From assembly GCA_947568835.1 (NCBI GenBank), contig OX387602.1:15303021-15367020 (forward strand): 64,000 bases of DNA, in the 5' to 3' direction. The notes under the pieces were generated by a model. That model was not told where the DNA came from and ran no database searches. It saw only the letters and a program-made list of their open reading frames with translations. Position numbers and translations under genes: made by a program. The stretch is from Protonemura montana (Eukaryota; Arthropoda; Insecta; Plecoptera; Nemouridae). This document shows positions 48,101-60,498 of the stretch, in pieces (within the stretch, counting starts at the first letter, position 1; each line of letters opens with the position of its first letter).

Positions 48101-51100
48101 TTAGTAATTACTTAGTAATCATAACTCATTGATAAAATATAAGTGATTGTTATTATGGTAATGCACGGCACGCCGGCTAATCACAGCGACCCATCTTCAT
48201 TGTCCGGCGATAAGAAGAGAGAGACCACCCTCCAAAACGGCCTCTGGAAAAATTACAATTTGTAAACTGATGGAAGAACATCGCCTCAATGATAACGCAA
48301 TGCAACAAATGAAGATTTTAAAAGCACAAAGCGTAATGCGTAATTTTACTGTAAAATGCCAGTGGGTACGCCTAGATAAAATGGCATCGAGTGCCGCACA
48401 AGAAATGTTAATTCAATGTTGCTCTGAGTCTCGTTAGTATACCATGAAACCCATCCTACAAGACCTGATTGAGAGTCGTCAGTGGAGAGAGAACACTGCA
48501 TTTTCTTTATATCTTGCAAAGGTGATGCCATGTTTTGTCACATATATTTTATTTTATGCATACAGTAGACATATAACAATATTTTGCTAATACTCCAAAG
48601 ACATTACACTCTTGTTTTTTTTTTCACATATTCTAAAACAGCAAGCAATTAAAACTTAAAATGGTAGCATTGCGAAGCTGTGAATTGGGTCGTACCACTC
48701 GCCATTGCTTTAACTGCGTTTTAATTTTGAAACAATCGAATTTCGTATAATTTATTCTCAACAATTATTTATGAAAACCCCTCGATGGATAAACTCTTTT
48801 AAAAGTTTTCCCTGGACTACACCTTCGTTTGCCATGCGATCTTTGAATTCATCGCAGTGAATTTATCAGAATTCATCACTCCCCTCCATAGCACCACGAA
48901 ATAAAAATATCCCTCTTTTTTATCAGGTATTTGTCTGTCTTTTGAGGAAGATGTTATTTTGCACAAAAACAGTCTTACCTAGACGACCTTCCTATACGGG
49001 CACCAATATATTTATATATTTAATGCCGTAACGGTGAGAGAGTTACTTTTATTTCTTTGATGGAGACAAGGAGAAGAGATGCCGATCATGCTGGCTATAT
49101 AACTGCATTCTTGATGGCTTACCATTTTTGACATTGACATTTGAATTTATATATGATCCTGCTAAAAACACCGCATCTTCGAAACGGTTTTCTGCGAAAG
49201 TCACCTTAAATGTAGCATCACCATGAGGTCTTACAAAAAAAGGCCATTTGGAAAATGGAAGGACTTAAAAAGCATTTAAATTAGCAAAACTATAAATAAG
49301 AATTTCTTCGGCTTTTATTAAAAATTAATAGTTCTCTTTTAGGTTCATACCGTATCTGCCGAATATTCATCTCAGAACAAATAGGTCAACCAACAAGAAA
49401 CCATGTAAATCAGTTGAGTTGCAATTCCATATAAAAAGTCAGCGCAGCCTTCGTACATAAATCAGAGATGGGCAGTTCGATCTCAAGAGAACGTAATATA
49501 ATCTTGCCATTACTTACCTGCCTCACAAGAGTCTGCGACCATCTTCACTTGAAAATCCTGAAAGCTGCAAGACCGTGAACAAGGTACTTAATTTGCTCTT
49601 CGTCCTTGGCAGATATTTTCATTTAGTTGCATTAACCACATTTCGTGGCTACCTTTTTCTATAGAACATTTACATTATACTTTATAAGTATCAGGTTAAT
49701 TGCAGATATTTAACATTTCCTCGAGCAAAACAAAGCTTGTAGATGCGAATTATGCGAGTAAGTGATGTAAGAACGTGCCGCCGCGAGCGGGCACATCCGT
49801 GTGCTGATCGAGGAGACTTCAACGCTGGAGGAGCCGCGGAACCAACCATGATTCCAACCAAGACCCTTACGCACAGTTCACGCAACAACTTTACGCAATT
49901 TCTTTACGATTACTCGAGTAGCTTGTACTTATTACCATGGCCCCACTAGTTTCTTAATTGTTGCTTACAAATTATTCATAAGCAACTAATATCCATCTAA
50001 TAAAAACATCTTTTCGTAGGTTGCACCATGTTACTACATCCCGCATTAGCATTAACATATATGAAATTATGAATTATTTATTATAATTTTGCGGAAACGC
50101 TCGTTTCCTTAATAAATGTCATGTTTGTACGATCAAAATCATCATGTGCACATTTGAATAATATGGGTACATTATGATATTTAACAACCTATTCTGTATG
50201 ACGGATATAAACCAGTTACCAAATCGTTTAGCAAACTTCTTCATCGCCGTCGCTTGCATTCACGATTTGCTTCATTCATGCCGTGTTCAGTCGGCGAGCG
50301 AGAACTCGGATTAGTGATCCAATCTGACGTCGTTTAGTCGTGCTTCTGTGCTTTCCTCGAGGCCCGCCCGCTCTTTGGCTTATGGTCTTATTTCTTGCAC
50401 AATGCACGGTGCAGCTTGCAATGGATATGCATCCTCGATGACGGGATGGGAAACCATCGCAAATCTTCGAGGAAGGTGAACCATTGAAGGTCTGATCGGT
50501 CATTGACTATCAAGAAACAAAAGTGATGTAAGAGAGCGGTAACATCGATCTTTGTCTGTGGCATCATTTTATCTTTAACAAAGCGCTGTGGGAATCGCGA
50601 ATCGCGAGTCGAAGACGTTGACTGTCCATGGGTTTGAATGCAGACATGCAACGTTGAGCTCTGCGTAATTACCGCCAGGGACTGGTTCCACGAAGCAGAG
50701 TTTAAGCTTGTATATTTAGGGGTAAAAAATGTTATCATCATGATCACAAACCCTCAAAATCTGGCAAAACTTTCTGGGATTGGCTGATCATCTTTAAACT
50801 CCGGGGCTTAACTTCAGCTCTTTGGATCCGGACCCTCCATTTATGTTGTCGTCTTATAATAAGATTCTCAATATATCACATGAATTTGACCTTTGACGGG
50901 TCGACTCTCTTCAGTTTATATGTTTACATCTCCACCCAGGCACCTGCGAATGATCTTTGTACATACTATGTAATTTGTATTGATGTAGAGTGGATTTACC
51001 CAGTGTTTTATCAGGAATAAGTATGATATTATAATTTTGTTTTCAGGGTAAATGCGAAATCATGAAATCTAGCAAAATTATACAGTTACTTGTGATTGCC

Positions 51101-52308
51101 GTACCCCCTTTACATCTACATTAAATAGGTATTATATGCGGCCACAAATCGACTTAGTAAACCTTACCCTATAAAAGGCATCCACGCGAAGGCTATGATG
51201 TAAAATAGCATGTGGGGCAACCGTTAAACGTTTTGAACCCATCACAGAAACAAACGGCATGATTACTAAATTATTTATCTCATTCACGCACATAGCATTT
51301 AATAAAACATGTAACACACCAATCAATAATCGAAGTATGCATGCAAAAAAATGAAATAAATTATGTAATTAATTCAAACAATAATTGATGGAAAGCTGAT
51401 CCTCGTGGTACCTGCTCGAAGGCCACTTGTGCAGACGTGGTGATAATAGAGATGAGTTGATGGTTATGTTATGTGGTGCGAAGGTCGGATGCTGAATCCT
51501 GGACCAGATTCTTTTCATTTGTGTATGCAGTTGCACGAATCTCAATTTCGTCACTTGACCTCTGAACAATTAACCACACAAGTGTTGGGGATAATTGCCA
51601 TGGATATGCGGGGTGTACACTAATTACTCAACGAAGGTGATATGATGCATTATGCATAGGTATTGGCCGCGAACCGAGCATATTTTCATCCCGAATTATC
51701 GAAAGGTAATAAAGTGCACAATCAAGACACAACATGACTCACTCGACCTCTTTACGCCGAAGAGTGCAATCATTTTCGTTCGTGCTAGCAAGCTTTTTTC
51801 GGCGCATATGATATTGAAGTGCATTCACTTGCGTAACACGAATCAATGATATTTTTCAGGGTTATAGAAGAAGTAAGATAGTATTTTAAAATGTTCGTTT
51901 TAAAATATAAGTGTAAGTAAAGATTATTTTGGATGCGTATTTTCGTTGAAACTTTTTACAGAGAAATTATTTCGGTTGTCTGTGAAGGGCGTGTAGTACA
52001 TATGCTGCTAATCAATTATATTATATAAACTAATTATCTATCCTTTTACTATTAGCATAACGTAAGTCTTATCCCAGTACATCTAAACAAACATCCCCGC
52101 TCTATTGTATGGCAATTGACCCTCCAGCTCCAAACATTACTTCAAGCAGAACCAGTATAGAAAAGAACCCTAAAGTCAATAAATGTACAGCGTTGAAAAT
52201 GTTCGGCTAAAATGTCAAACAATTTTTTAGTTTGCGCTTTTATCGTGACTAAACCCCAGGACATCATATCAGTTATCATATCAAGTTTTTGCACACGCAT
52301 TGAAGAAA
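45105..52308. other. Gene-poor region between ZRSR2 and the gustatory receptor cluster
   Basis: About 7.2 kb without a supported gene. It starts with the ZRSR2 3' UTR, including a TG-repeat near 45277-45292 and AATAAA at 45665. Slightly GC-richer pockets occur at about 45480-45740, 46990-47215, 48165-48245, 49745-49880 and 50270-50500; they carry short ORFs on both strands but no recognisable domain or consistent splice frame. They may be decayed repeats. Confidence 0.4.
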
Positions 52309-53553
52309 ATGGAAACTTCTCAATCAAAAGCCAGCTTCAACTCAGCGACAAAGCACTTGTACTACGTGAATCGCATCTTCTGCCTGGCTCCTTACAGCAT
52401 TGACGTCCGCCCATTGAAGGCGGCTCGCTGCTTCAGCCTTGCACTCATTATAACGGTGATATTTTTCACTGGTCTTTCTCTGATACAATTTACACAGCAT
52501 TGGACTGAAGGCAATACCCAAGTAAATAAGCACATTTTCGTCACGCAATCACTCGTTCTTGTCTCCTATGCGTCGTTGGCAATTTCTTCCTTTGCCCTTC
52601 CCATCTGTAAGGACACTGGAGTATTTCAGATGATCAATTCTTTGATTGGAGATATCGATAGGAATATCATGACCTATACGCAACTGGATTTGAATAGACA
52701 TGTACGAGCAAGGATCATGTTTTGGTTGGTGTTGTTATCAGTTACTGTTCCTTATTTCATGTTTTCAGATATTTGGATAGGATGGGTGTATTCCAAATTT
52801 GGATACATTTTTGTAACTTATGTGGCTTACATTGTAGCTTGGCTCACGTACACAGAATTCACCACTTTCCTGTCAGTACTAGACAATCGCTACGCAGCTC
52901 TCAACAATTCCTTGATGCAGTTTATTTCCAAAAAATGGAAAGACACCACACAGCAAAAACCACGCCAAAAGTATCTAAAAAATCTGAGGAAAATTGAAAG
53001 CAAAGACTCTCCAGATTATTTTTTTATAAAGACCGACCGGCCACGAATAATTTCGATAAAATATCTGAAATCAATTCGAAAAACGCACAATTTGCTACAC
53101 CAGACTTGTGAACTTGTCAACTCGGCCTTCGGCTTCAGAATTTTGACCATTGTTGCATCTCTGATGATTGAAATGACCTGCTCGCTTTACACGTTCTTTG
53201 CTGTGAGTTATCCCGGACAGAAAGAAGAGAAATCGGATATGAAGTATGTGCTCTACTGCGTCTTGACCATATCGTGGATTGGACTGAAAATTATACAACT
53301 AGTATTGATAGCGACTTCATGCCAGTCTCTTTGCCAAGAAGCGAATAAGACACTAAGTTTGGTTCAACAGTGCGTTTTGGTTGACGACGTCAGCGTCGAA
53401 ATAAAGGAAGAGTTGCTGAGCTTCACTTTGCAGCTGATGTGCAGCAAAGTGGCATTTTCGGCGTCTGGTTTGTTTGACCTGAACACGACGTTGCTGTTGA
53501 GTGTTACTGCTACCGTCACCACCTACACGATTGTCTTGTTAACTTCAGGCTAA
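52309..53553 (+). CDS. Gustatory receptor (7tm_7), cluster copy 1
   Basis: Single-exon gene, 414 residues, typical of insect gustatory receptors, which form ligand-gated cation channels in the membrane of taste neurons with an intracellular N terminus. The ATG at 52309 is the first in the frame. About seven hydrophobic spans are visible (near residues 35-55, 75-95, 130-150, 158-182, 267-290, 303-327, 390-411). The conserved C-terminal block is present: ANKTLSLVQQCVL, then LSFTLQLMCSKVAFSASGLF and TTLLLSVTATVTTYTIVLL. The family's TY-hydrophobic stretch is kept, but the usual QF ending is replaced by TSG. A poly(A) signal AATAAA at 53566-53571 follows the stop at once. The sequence is quite diverged from copies 2 and 3. 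An odorant receptor (7tm_6) is less likely from the C-terminal pattern. Confidence 0.85.
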   Translation: METSQSKASFNSATKHLYYVNRIFCLAPYSIDVRPLKAARCFSLALIITVIFFTGLSLIQFTQHWTEGNTQVNKHIFVTQSLVLVSYASLAISSFALPICKDTGVFQMINSLIGDIDRNIMTYTQLDLNRHVRARIMFWLVLLSVTVPYFMFSDIWIGWVYSKFGYIFVTYVAYIVAWLTYTEFTTFLSVLDNRYAALNNSLMQFISKKWKDTTQQKPRQKYLKNLRKIESKDSPDYFFIKTDRPRIISIKYLKSIRKTHNLLHQTCELVNSAFGFRILTIVASLMIEMTCSLYTFFAVSYPGQKEEKSDMKYVLYCVLTISWIGLKIIQLVLIATSCQSLCQEANKTLSLVQQCVLVDDVSVEIKEELLSFTLQLMCSKVAFSASGLFDLNTTLLLSVTATVTTYTIVLLTSG

Positions 53554-54310
53554 AAGTCTTTTTTGAATAAACATTCGCCCATAAGAGCCAAGGCAAGAAA
53601 GCTGTGTTTCGCCTGTAGGTTGGACTATAGGTTGAGGCTGTTACCAAAATCAGGCATTGGGAGTTGGTCCATGTGTAGTCAATTACATGTTAACTACTCA
53701 CAGCTATTTTCCTTAAATATAGATTTTGAGGTATCAATGTCGGTTGTGAAAATCATTTTCAAAATTCTATTTTCATTTTCATTTGTTACTACTGATTTTG
53801 CGATAGGCCTATTTGCGATCGATCAACCTTCTTTAGTTGTTGGCTTTGCGCAGTTGACGGGCAGGTGTTTCATCCCTCTCATAAATGTTTCCATATCAAC
53901 TCAACACTAATGTAATTTCTTACGGTTGTGTGATGCCATTATACAAATAAGCCAAACATGCATGCATACTATGAATACACAATCACTTAAAAGTGGATGT
54001 TTGATCAAATTTAATACAATTGTGTCTTTATATTTGAATAGTTAGACAATGGTGGGCGCTTCAAAAGAAGTATTGACATGTTATGGGCCATAGTGAAACC
54101 ATTGCGTGCTCGAACGCGCTCTAAAGTCGATGACTGACATAAATATATTTTAATACATTACATTTGGGTATATATTTCAAAGAATGTGATCTCTAACTAC
54201 AGCGTGCATCAATATCTATAAATAAATGAACAAGAACAACTACTAACAACTAATAACAATTGAAAAAATAGTCTAGCACAAGGATAGTCAATACTGAATA
54301 GTTTTTGAGC
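53554..54310. other. Spacer between receptor copies 1 and 2
   Basis: AT-rich spacer with the 3' UTR of copy 1 and the promoter of copy 2. No clear TATA or repeat; a 115-codon plus-strand ORF at 53563-53910 without motifs is probably chance. Confidence 0.4.
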
Positions 54311-55519
54311 ATGAATTCAACACATCCCGGTCGATTCTCGGCAGCCATGCGACCATTGGATATAATGTGCAGAATTGTGGGCTTGACTCCGTACGATACC
54401 GAATACAGCCCTTCGAAGAGAATGGAATTTTATAGTGTTTTAATCCTTGTCTTGGTTTTCTACGAATGTGTCGCGTCATTAATAATTTTCACTCAGAACT
54501 TTGCTACGCTGGGAGGTATTTGGTCAACGCAGGTATTTGTGACTTCATCTCTTACGCTGGTGGCAAACGGAATGAGTATTATAATAGCAATAATTGCTTC
54601 ATTGATTAGTGCGAGGATGAACATAAAAGAAATGTACGATACATTTGAGAAACTTGACGAAGGAACATCTTACAAAAACATGAAAATGTATATTATGAGT
54701 GAGATATCAATTGCAATTGTTGTTCTTACCATCTCTTTAACAAGTGATTCAATGCAAATCCAGTCTGCCCGCGTACCGTTATTATTTCTGGTTGTCACGT
54801 ATTTTGCATACCTCACGCAAGCAATCATTTGCATACACTTTGCCAATTTGGTGCATGCTCTTCAAAAACAATCAGCCAAAATAAATCGATCCGTGTGCGA
54901 AATTTTTGACATCAATAACTCAAGCTTTGAGATTGGAGCAAAGAGATCAGATGTTATCCGAAAACAATGCAATGCCAAAGTGTTCATCGTAAAACTAAAT
55001 TCGTTTCGAGTCGTTCCTACTAAAATTGTGGTTGCTGAAATTCAGTCACTTCGCAGGGCACACAAGAAGTCACTTTACATCGCCAATCTAATCAACAAAC
55101 ACTTCGGAATGAAACTCTTTGGCATGTTTCTATCAATTCTCATAGAACTCATTTGTAGTATGTACTATATACTTTCATTGTTCGCTAACTTGCTAAGTAC
55201 GGGTGCTGATCTAAATCTGCATTACTTGATGCTTGTTGTCTGGTGGGGTCAGAAAATAGCAGTGCTGCTCGCGATAACAATAACAAGCCACACTGCGATT
55301 GAGGAGTCGAACAGGACGTTGTCATTGATTCAACAATGTTCTCTGGAGCGGAATGTTAACCCCGAAGTCGCTGAGGAACTGCAGAGCTTCATGCTGCAGC
55401 TTCTCGGCTGCAAGATGACCTTCACGGCAAATGGTCTCTTCAGTTTGGACCTGACGCTACTGGTCAGCATTGCTGCCACAGTGGCTACCTACAGTGTGGT
55501 TTTGCTAACTCCGAAATGA
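54311..55519 (+). CDS. Gustatory receptor (7tm_7), cluster copy 2
   Basis: Single-exon receptor of 402 residues; ATG at 54311 chosen as the first in-frame ATG. N-terminal AMRPLDIMCRIVGLTPYDTE is shared with copy 3, as are SPSKRM, LTLVANG, IHFANLVHAL and EIQSLRRAHKKSL. Seven hydrophobic spans and the C-terminal block SNRTLSLIQQCSLERNVNPE, LGCKMTFTANGLFSLDLTLL and TYSVVLL are present; the chain ends TPK, not QF. The last coding 280 bases plus the first 45 of the 3' UTR are nearly identical to copy 3, while the N-terminal two-thirds of the proteins look only about half identical. Expected role: taste receptor channel subunit in gustatory neurons; ligand unknown. Confidence 0.87.
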   Translation: MNSTHPGRFSAAMRPLDIMCRIVGLTPYDTEYSPSKRMEFYSVLILVLVFYECVASLIIFTQNFATLGGIWSTQVFVTSSLTLVANGMSIIIAIIASLISARMNIKEMYDTFEKLDEGTSYKNMKMYIMSEISIAIVVLTISLTSDSMQIQSARVPLLFLVVTYFAYLTQAIICIHFANLVHALQKQSAKINRSVCEIFDINNSSFEIGAKRSDVIRKQCNAKVFIVKLNSFRVVPTKIVVAEIQSLRRAHKKSLYIANLINKHFGMKLFGMFLSILIELICSMYYILSLFANLLSTGADLNLHYLMLVVWWGQKIAVLLAITITSHTAIEESNRTLSLIQQCSLERNVNPEVAEELQSFMLQLLGCKMTFTANGLFSLDLTLLVSIAATVATYSVVLLTPK

Positions 55520-57486
55520 ATAGCTTGGCTGACAGCTCGGCACGCTCATCGAACCAGAAGATCTCTTATACATTATTATAAGGAACACTGACAATCTCTA
55601 GATTGGTTCCCAAACGGGCATTCGAAGTCCGATTTCCATCTTTCACGATTGTTGCATTAACCTGATTAGATTTATTAAATTTATAGATCTTAGATGTAAG
55701 GCCAAAGCCAGCCCAAATCCATGTGCAGTAGTCTGGAAAAAGGACTCCTGCAGAACTCTATATAAGTCATTAAAAATGCTGTCACTTACTGACCTTTATA
55801 TCTCTCATGTCATATTATATGCGACCCAACAAGAGCTCTCGTCTATACACATGTAATGAAGCACAAATACAAAACCAGAAACAACCAAAACTAGTTCCTA
55901 TAAAAACCAAATCGAAATATGTTCAAAAAAGCTCCTCTCTACGTTGGCTACAAAATGTACAATGTGCTACCTAAGGAACTCCAGATATAGTATGATAAGT
56001 CGTTTAAAAGTAAGCTAAACAATTTCCTCCTAAATACATTTTTTTTACAGTGTAAGTGCATTTTTCAACTACCGGCATTAAAATAACAAACCTTACTTTC
56101 TCTATAATATATTGTTCCTAGATCAACGTAAATTTTATTATTAAAAAAAAAAAAAAAAAAAAAAAAAATCAGCTACCAAAAAACCATGTAAAACATAGGA
56201 AAATGTAAAACAAGTTGATGGTTATGTATTTATACTGAAATATAACTATCTCAATTTTTATTTTTATTATAGCTATTGGTTGACTGCTGCAATTAATGCA
56301 GAAACTCTAGATGTAGCAAATCTGACTGTCATAATAACTTGTGTGTTTAACATGACAATAAACAATAAAGAAAATAAAAATAAATAAAAAACCAATTGAG
56401 CTACTTGGACATAATTTCTGAGAGGTTATTAATGTTCCTTATAATGAAATACTTTGCGCGTTGCAAGCATTTGCAATTTAAATCAGATTTCAGATTTCTG
56501 TTTTCTGGTGTTACTAAACTCAATTTGCAAGTAGTTGTTATGCTGGTCTTGTTGACTTTGATGTGTGAAATTGTTGAAATGGAATGAAATAACCAAATCA
56601 CAACTTTTATTAATAACAAAATAAGCTGAAATAAATCGAATTCAACCCGTAGAACTGTTCAAGTTGTTGAAAAATCCTTAACTTGACTCGTTGGGTCCAG
56701 TATTTATTGATATTTGCATTTGAGGCTCATATTTCAAATACGATACCAAAACGATTCTTTCCGCAACTTGACAGCCGTATAAATGTTGAACCACCACTAC
56801 GAAGGGGCCAAAAATTTTGTTAATTCGTGGTCTTAACAATTTGGGGTCTCAGCACATAATTTGTGTCTACATATTTGGTTATCGATGCTGGTTTCTCGAT
56901 TTCAAAATAAAATTTTCATTTTTCACAATTTTTAACGACTACTTATTTCTCCACTGCGACCTATTCACGACCACTACACCTAAATCAACACCTAAAAACC
57001 AACTAATTTTGTTCGTTCCGCGCCGCCAGCGGCCGGCTTTTGTATCATACCACCACACCTCCCTTTCGCAATGTACGAAACCTCAATTTTCTTATTGCTT
57101 GGTATTGTATTGATACAAATTTTGCATTTTTCAAATGGACTGCTTCAATAGCAATCACTTACAAGTAGCTGTTTGCTGCCATTAGCTAAGCATTTTACTT
57201 TTATGATATACTCGTTGTATTATATTAAAGCAGCGAGGATAACGGTTTTGTTGACATCACAAAAATTGGTTAACATTTTATTTGCCAGACCAACCATGTT
57301 ATGCGACTTGCCCCAATAATGTATGTGAGTATTGGTACAGCATTTCGTCTATCTTTCATAGAGAGCGGACCATAAGTTCAACAGCAAGGTCGACAAAATT
57401 TGAGGTACCTACACTGAAAAATACAGTGAATTCAAGGGAAGATATTTGCATCTGGACTAGGCCCAGGAGTTTTTGACTTGGTGAAA
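55520..57486. other. Spacer between receptor copies 2 and 3 with LINE debris
   Basis: The first 45 bases continue the block shared with copy 3. A decayed non-LTR retrotransposon 3' end fills about 55690-56395. The rest (to 57486) is AT-rich and includes the upstream region of copy 3. No gene supported. Confidence 0.5.
55690..56395 (+). mobile_element. 5'-truncated, decayed LINE (CR1/jockey-like 3' end)
   Basis: Translations in three shifted frames recall the last part of a LINE reverse transcriptase: MLSLTDLYISHVILYAT in one, APLYVGYKMYNVLPKEL in another, then YDKSFKSKLNNFLLNTFF after an in-frame stop. The body is broken by stops and frameshifts. An A26 run lies at 56143-56168, and the end has CATGACAATAAAC followed by an AATAAA-rich tail to about 56390, as is common for such LINE 3' ends. 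Boundaries are approximate and no target duplication was identified. Confidence 0.55.
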
Positions 57487-58689
57487 ATGACATTAACTGG
57501 TCAAGGTGAAATCTCGCTAGCCATACGACCACTGTACATAGTGTGCAAAATTTTGGGCTTAGCCCCATACAACACCGGCTATAGTCCTTCGAAAAAAATG
57601 GTCCTTTACAGTGTTTTTCTCATTGCTTTGGTTTTATACTCCTGCTGCATGTCTTTCGCAAATTTCACTAAAAATTACGCGAGTGATATTTGGACATCGC
57701 AAATGTTCATAATTGCGTATACCACGCTGGTGGCAAACGGACTAAGTGCGCTTATTCTTCTTACCATGTCATTGATTAGTGCTAGTATGAACTTAAAAGA
57801 AATTTACGAATCACTGGAGAATCTTGACCAAGGAGCGCATTTAAAAAAAATGAAGTGGTTTATTGTATCTGAAATAATAATTTCGCTTGTCAGTCTTGCC
57901 AGCTCGTTAATAAGTGATACAATGCAAATGCCACATGACTTACCCACGATCTTATTTTTAGCTGTCATATATTTTACGTACTTCACCCAAGCAATCACAT
58001 GCATACACTTTGTCAATTTGGTGCATGCTCTGAAATTAAGCTCAGCCAAAATAAATCATTGCTTGTGTGAAATGTTCGACGTCAATAACCCCAACTACGG
58101 TATTACCAGCGTAAGATCTGGCATATCTCAGAAACATAGAAATGTCACAATCTTCACCTTAAACGAAGATTCTTGTCGCGTCGTTCCTATAAAAAATATG
58201 GTTCCTGAAATTCAGTCACTTCGCAGATCACATAAAAAATCTCTACACATCGCCGATCTAATCAACAAACATTTTGGAATAAAACTTTTAGGCATGCTGC
58301 TGTCAATTCTCGTCGAACTCATTTGTAGCATGTACTATCTTCTTGCATCGTTCGTTAACAAAATGAATGTTGATAGTGTTCTAGATGTGTACTACTTTAT
58401 GCTCATTTTCTGGTGGTGTCAGAAAATAGCAGTGCTGCTCGCGATAACAATAACAACCCACACTGCGATTGAGGAGTCGAACAGGACGTTGTCATTGATT
58501 CAACAATGTTCTCTGGAGCGGAATGTTAACCCCGAAGTCGCTGAGGAACTGCAGAGCTTCACCCTGCAGCTTCTCGGCTGCAAGATGACCTTCACGGCAA
58601 ATGGTCTTTTCAGTCTGGACCTGACGCTACTGGTCAACATTGCTGCCACAGTGGCTACTTACGGTGTGGTTTTGCTTACTCCAAAATGA
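57487..58689 (+). CDS. Gustatory receptor (7tm_7), cluster copy 3
   Basis: Single-exon receptor of 400 residues, closest relative of copy 2. The ATG at 57487 aligns with the start of copy 2 (then AIRPLYIVCKILGLAPYNTG). Shared blocks include SPSKKM, TLVANGLSA, CIHFVNLVHAL, EIQSLRRSHKKSLHIADLIN and the C-terminal SNRTLSLIQQCSLERNVNPE. It ends TYGVVLLTPK, without QF. Seven hydrophobic spans fit the family topology (N terminus inside). A poly(A) signal is at 59053-59058. The 3' 324-base block (58411-58734) is about 96% identical to copy 2, much more than the rest of the gene. Ligand unknown. Confidence 0.87.
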   Translation: MTLTGQGEISLAIRPLYIVCKILGLAPYNTGYSPSKKMVLYSVFLIALVLYSCCMSFANFTKNYASDIWTSQMFIIAYTTLVANGLSALILLTMSLISASMNLKEIYESLENLDQGAHLKKMKWFIVSEIIISLVSLASSLISDTMQMPHDLPTILFLAVIYFTYFTQAITCIHFVNLVHALKLSSAKINHCLCEMFDVNNPNYGITSVRSGISQKHRNVTIFTLNEDSCRVVPIKNMVPEIQSLRRSHKKSLHIADLINKHFGIKLLGMLLSILVELICSMYYLLASFVNKMNVDSVLDVYYFMLIFWWCQKIAVLLAITITTHTAIEESNRTLSLIQQCSLERNVNPEVAEELQSFTLQLLGCKMTFTANGLFSLDLTLLVNIAATVATYGVVLLTPK

Positions 58690-60498
58690 ATAGATTGGCT
58701 GACAGCTCGGCACGCTCATCGAACCAGAAGATCTTTACTCATTGTGTTTTTGTCAATATTGTGGTGATTTTGATTTTATTTAAGTATTTTATTTAAAATA
58801 TGCACGATTTTGGACAATATTGTAATTTAATGGAACGAAAGCTGCGAATGAACGGGATTGGCATTTCAGAGAGAGGTATTGAAGATTGGAATGATTTGAT
58901 GAAATAATTTGATGAATATTTTATGAAATAAGACACGATTAAGAAATTAAATTACATTATGAAAGAGTTTCAATAGATACTATCAAAATGTGTGCGATTA
59001 AATTGCTTTGCTCAGATTTGTTGTTATATCTCACTGTAAACACATATGTTTGAATAAAATATTCCTAACATATTATATTGTCTGCTTTTGAGTTGGTTTG
59101 ATTTTTATATTGTTATTGATATATTATATTATATATATATTGATTATTATATTATATATTGTTTGATTGTTATATTTTGCTGCAGAGCCTCACATTTACG
59201 CGAAACGTGAATTAAACTTCATCCTAATTTAAAAATCCATCCTTCCTGACCCATCTCTGTATTGTATTGTATTTATTTATTGTTTACAACTCTCTGGCTC
59301 GGTTACAGTATATTTACTTTATTTTTATTCATAGCTTTAAAATTTTCCTTATTGTGTGACAAGTCCATGCTACGCACCGCAAGTGTGTCGTGCAGGTTCA
59401 TTGTACACATTTTAAAAGTGCAAAGATTAATACTTAAACATTTTAATTGGGAAGAGCACGAGATTTTTAACAGCTTAGGCCTTAGACCTTCCAATCATTT
59501 ACGTTCTTTGACGTTATCCAAATTTACAACTACTTTCAACTAGTTTATTTACATAAAAATACCACCAACTTTAAGGTCTTGCCATCTGGGCAACAATGCA
59601 CATGATCAAAGATGCTAGCGTAACCTTAGAATATCTTCGGCACAGGATCGTGCCCACTGAAAAAATTGAAAACAATCAATCGAATAAACAGCGAGTTCAA
59701 CAACATCCAGACTTCACGGGTCCTATCATTTACAACATGCTATCGAAAGAGATCAAATTCATTCCACTGCATTAAACTGGAAAAATTAAATACATCATTA
59801 CAAAATTGACTAGCTAAAATATCAGAATATTTTTCAATCACCCGTTTAAAAGCAAATGCTGTTAAATAAGTAATTAAACTGTTGAGAACTCTCATTTCTT
59901 AAAATGTAATAGTAAAATATGTCTAATGTTAAATGAAATAAGGTGAAATGCGTATCTATCATTGTCAAAACTGATGCATACGTTTTTCACTCTTGGCTTA
60001 TATGGGCGAGTTGTTTATTTCCAATTACTTGTTTTGTGATTTAGTGTTTTTCATATACACTGTAGAATAAACGTTTAAAACTAAAAAAATAACAACTAGT
60101 TTTCTGCGCAATAATTTATTTATTACAGCGTTTAACAAACTGAAAAAAGCGATGATAGAACGAATATTTTGATTCCCATCCATAATATTTGTTTTTATAA
60201 GTTTACAATACTAATACAAAAAATCGTATAGAAAACAACCCCATAATATTTGCTACTATCACACACACTTTGTATGACAGGAGATTCCAATTTGACTAAG
60301 TAATTTGTATTGATACGTAAAGCATGAAGGTGCCATGTTGAACAAATGTAAACACGTGAGTTATTAATAATTGACCTGGTCACATTTCTATCAAGTTTCT
60401 TCAACGAATTTGCGAGTCAGGTAGCAACTGCCGAGACCAACACAGAGGTCCAAAATCTGAGACACGACTTAAATAAACACAGTTAAAGAATCTCTTGG
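58690..60498. other. Spacer between receptor copies 3 and 4
   Basis: AT-rich; contains the tail of the block shared with copy 2 (to 58734), an AT microsatellite at about 59097-59170, and the upstream region of copy 4. No gene supported. Confidence 0.45.
59097..59170. repeat. AT-rich microsatellite-like tract
   Basis: Imperfect TAT/TATA repeats with interruptions such as TTGATTATTATAT, directly after the probable 3' end of receptor copy 3. Confidence 0.6.

Noticed and set aside
49740-49890. GC-richer pocket as a tRNA or SINE head
   Set aside because: I could not fold a cloverleaf or find convincing A and B boxes.
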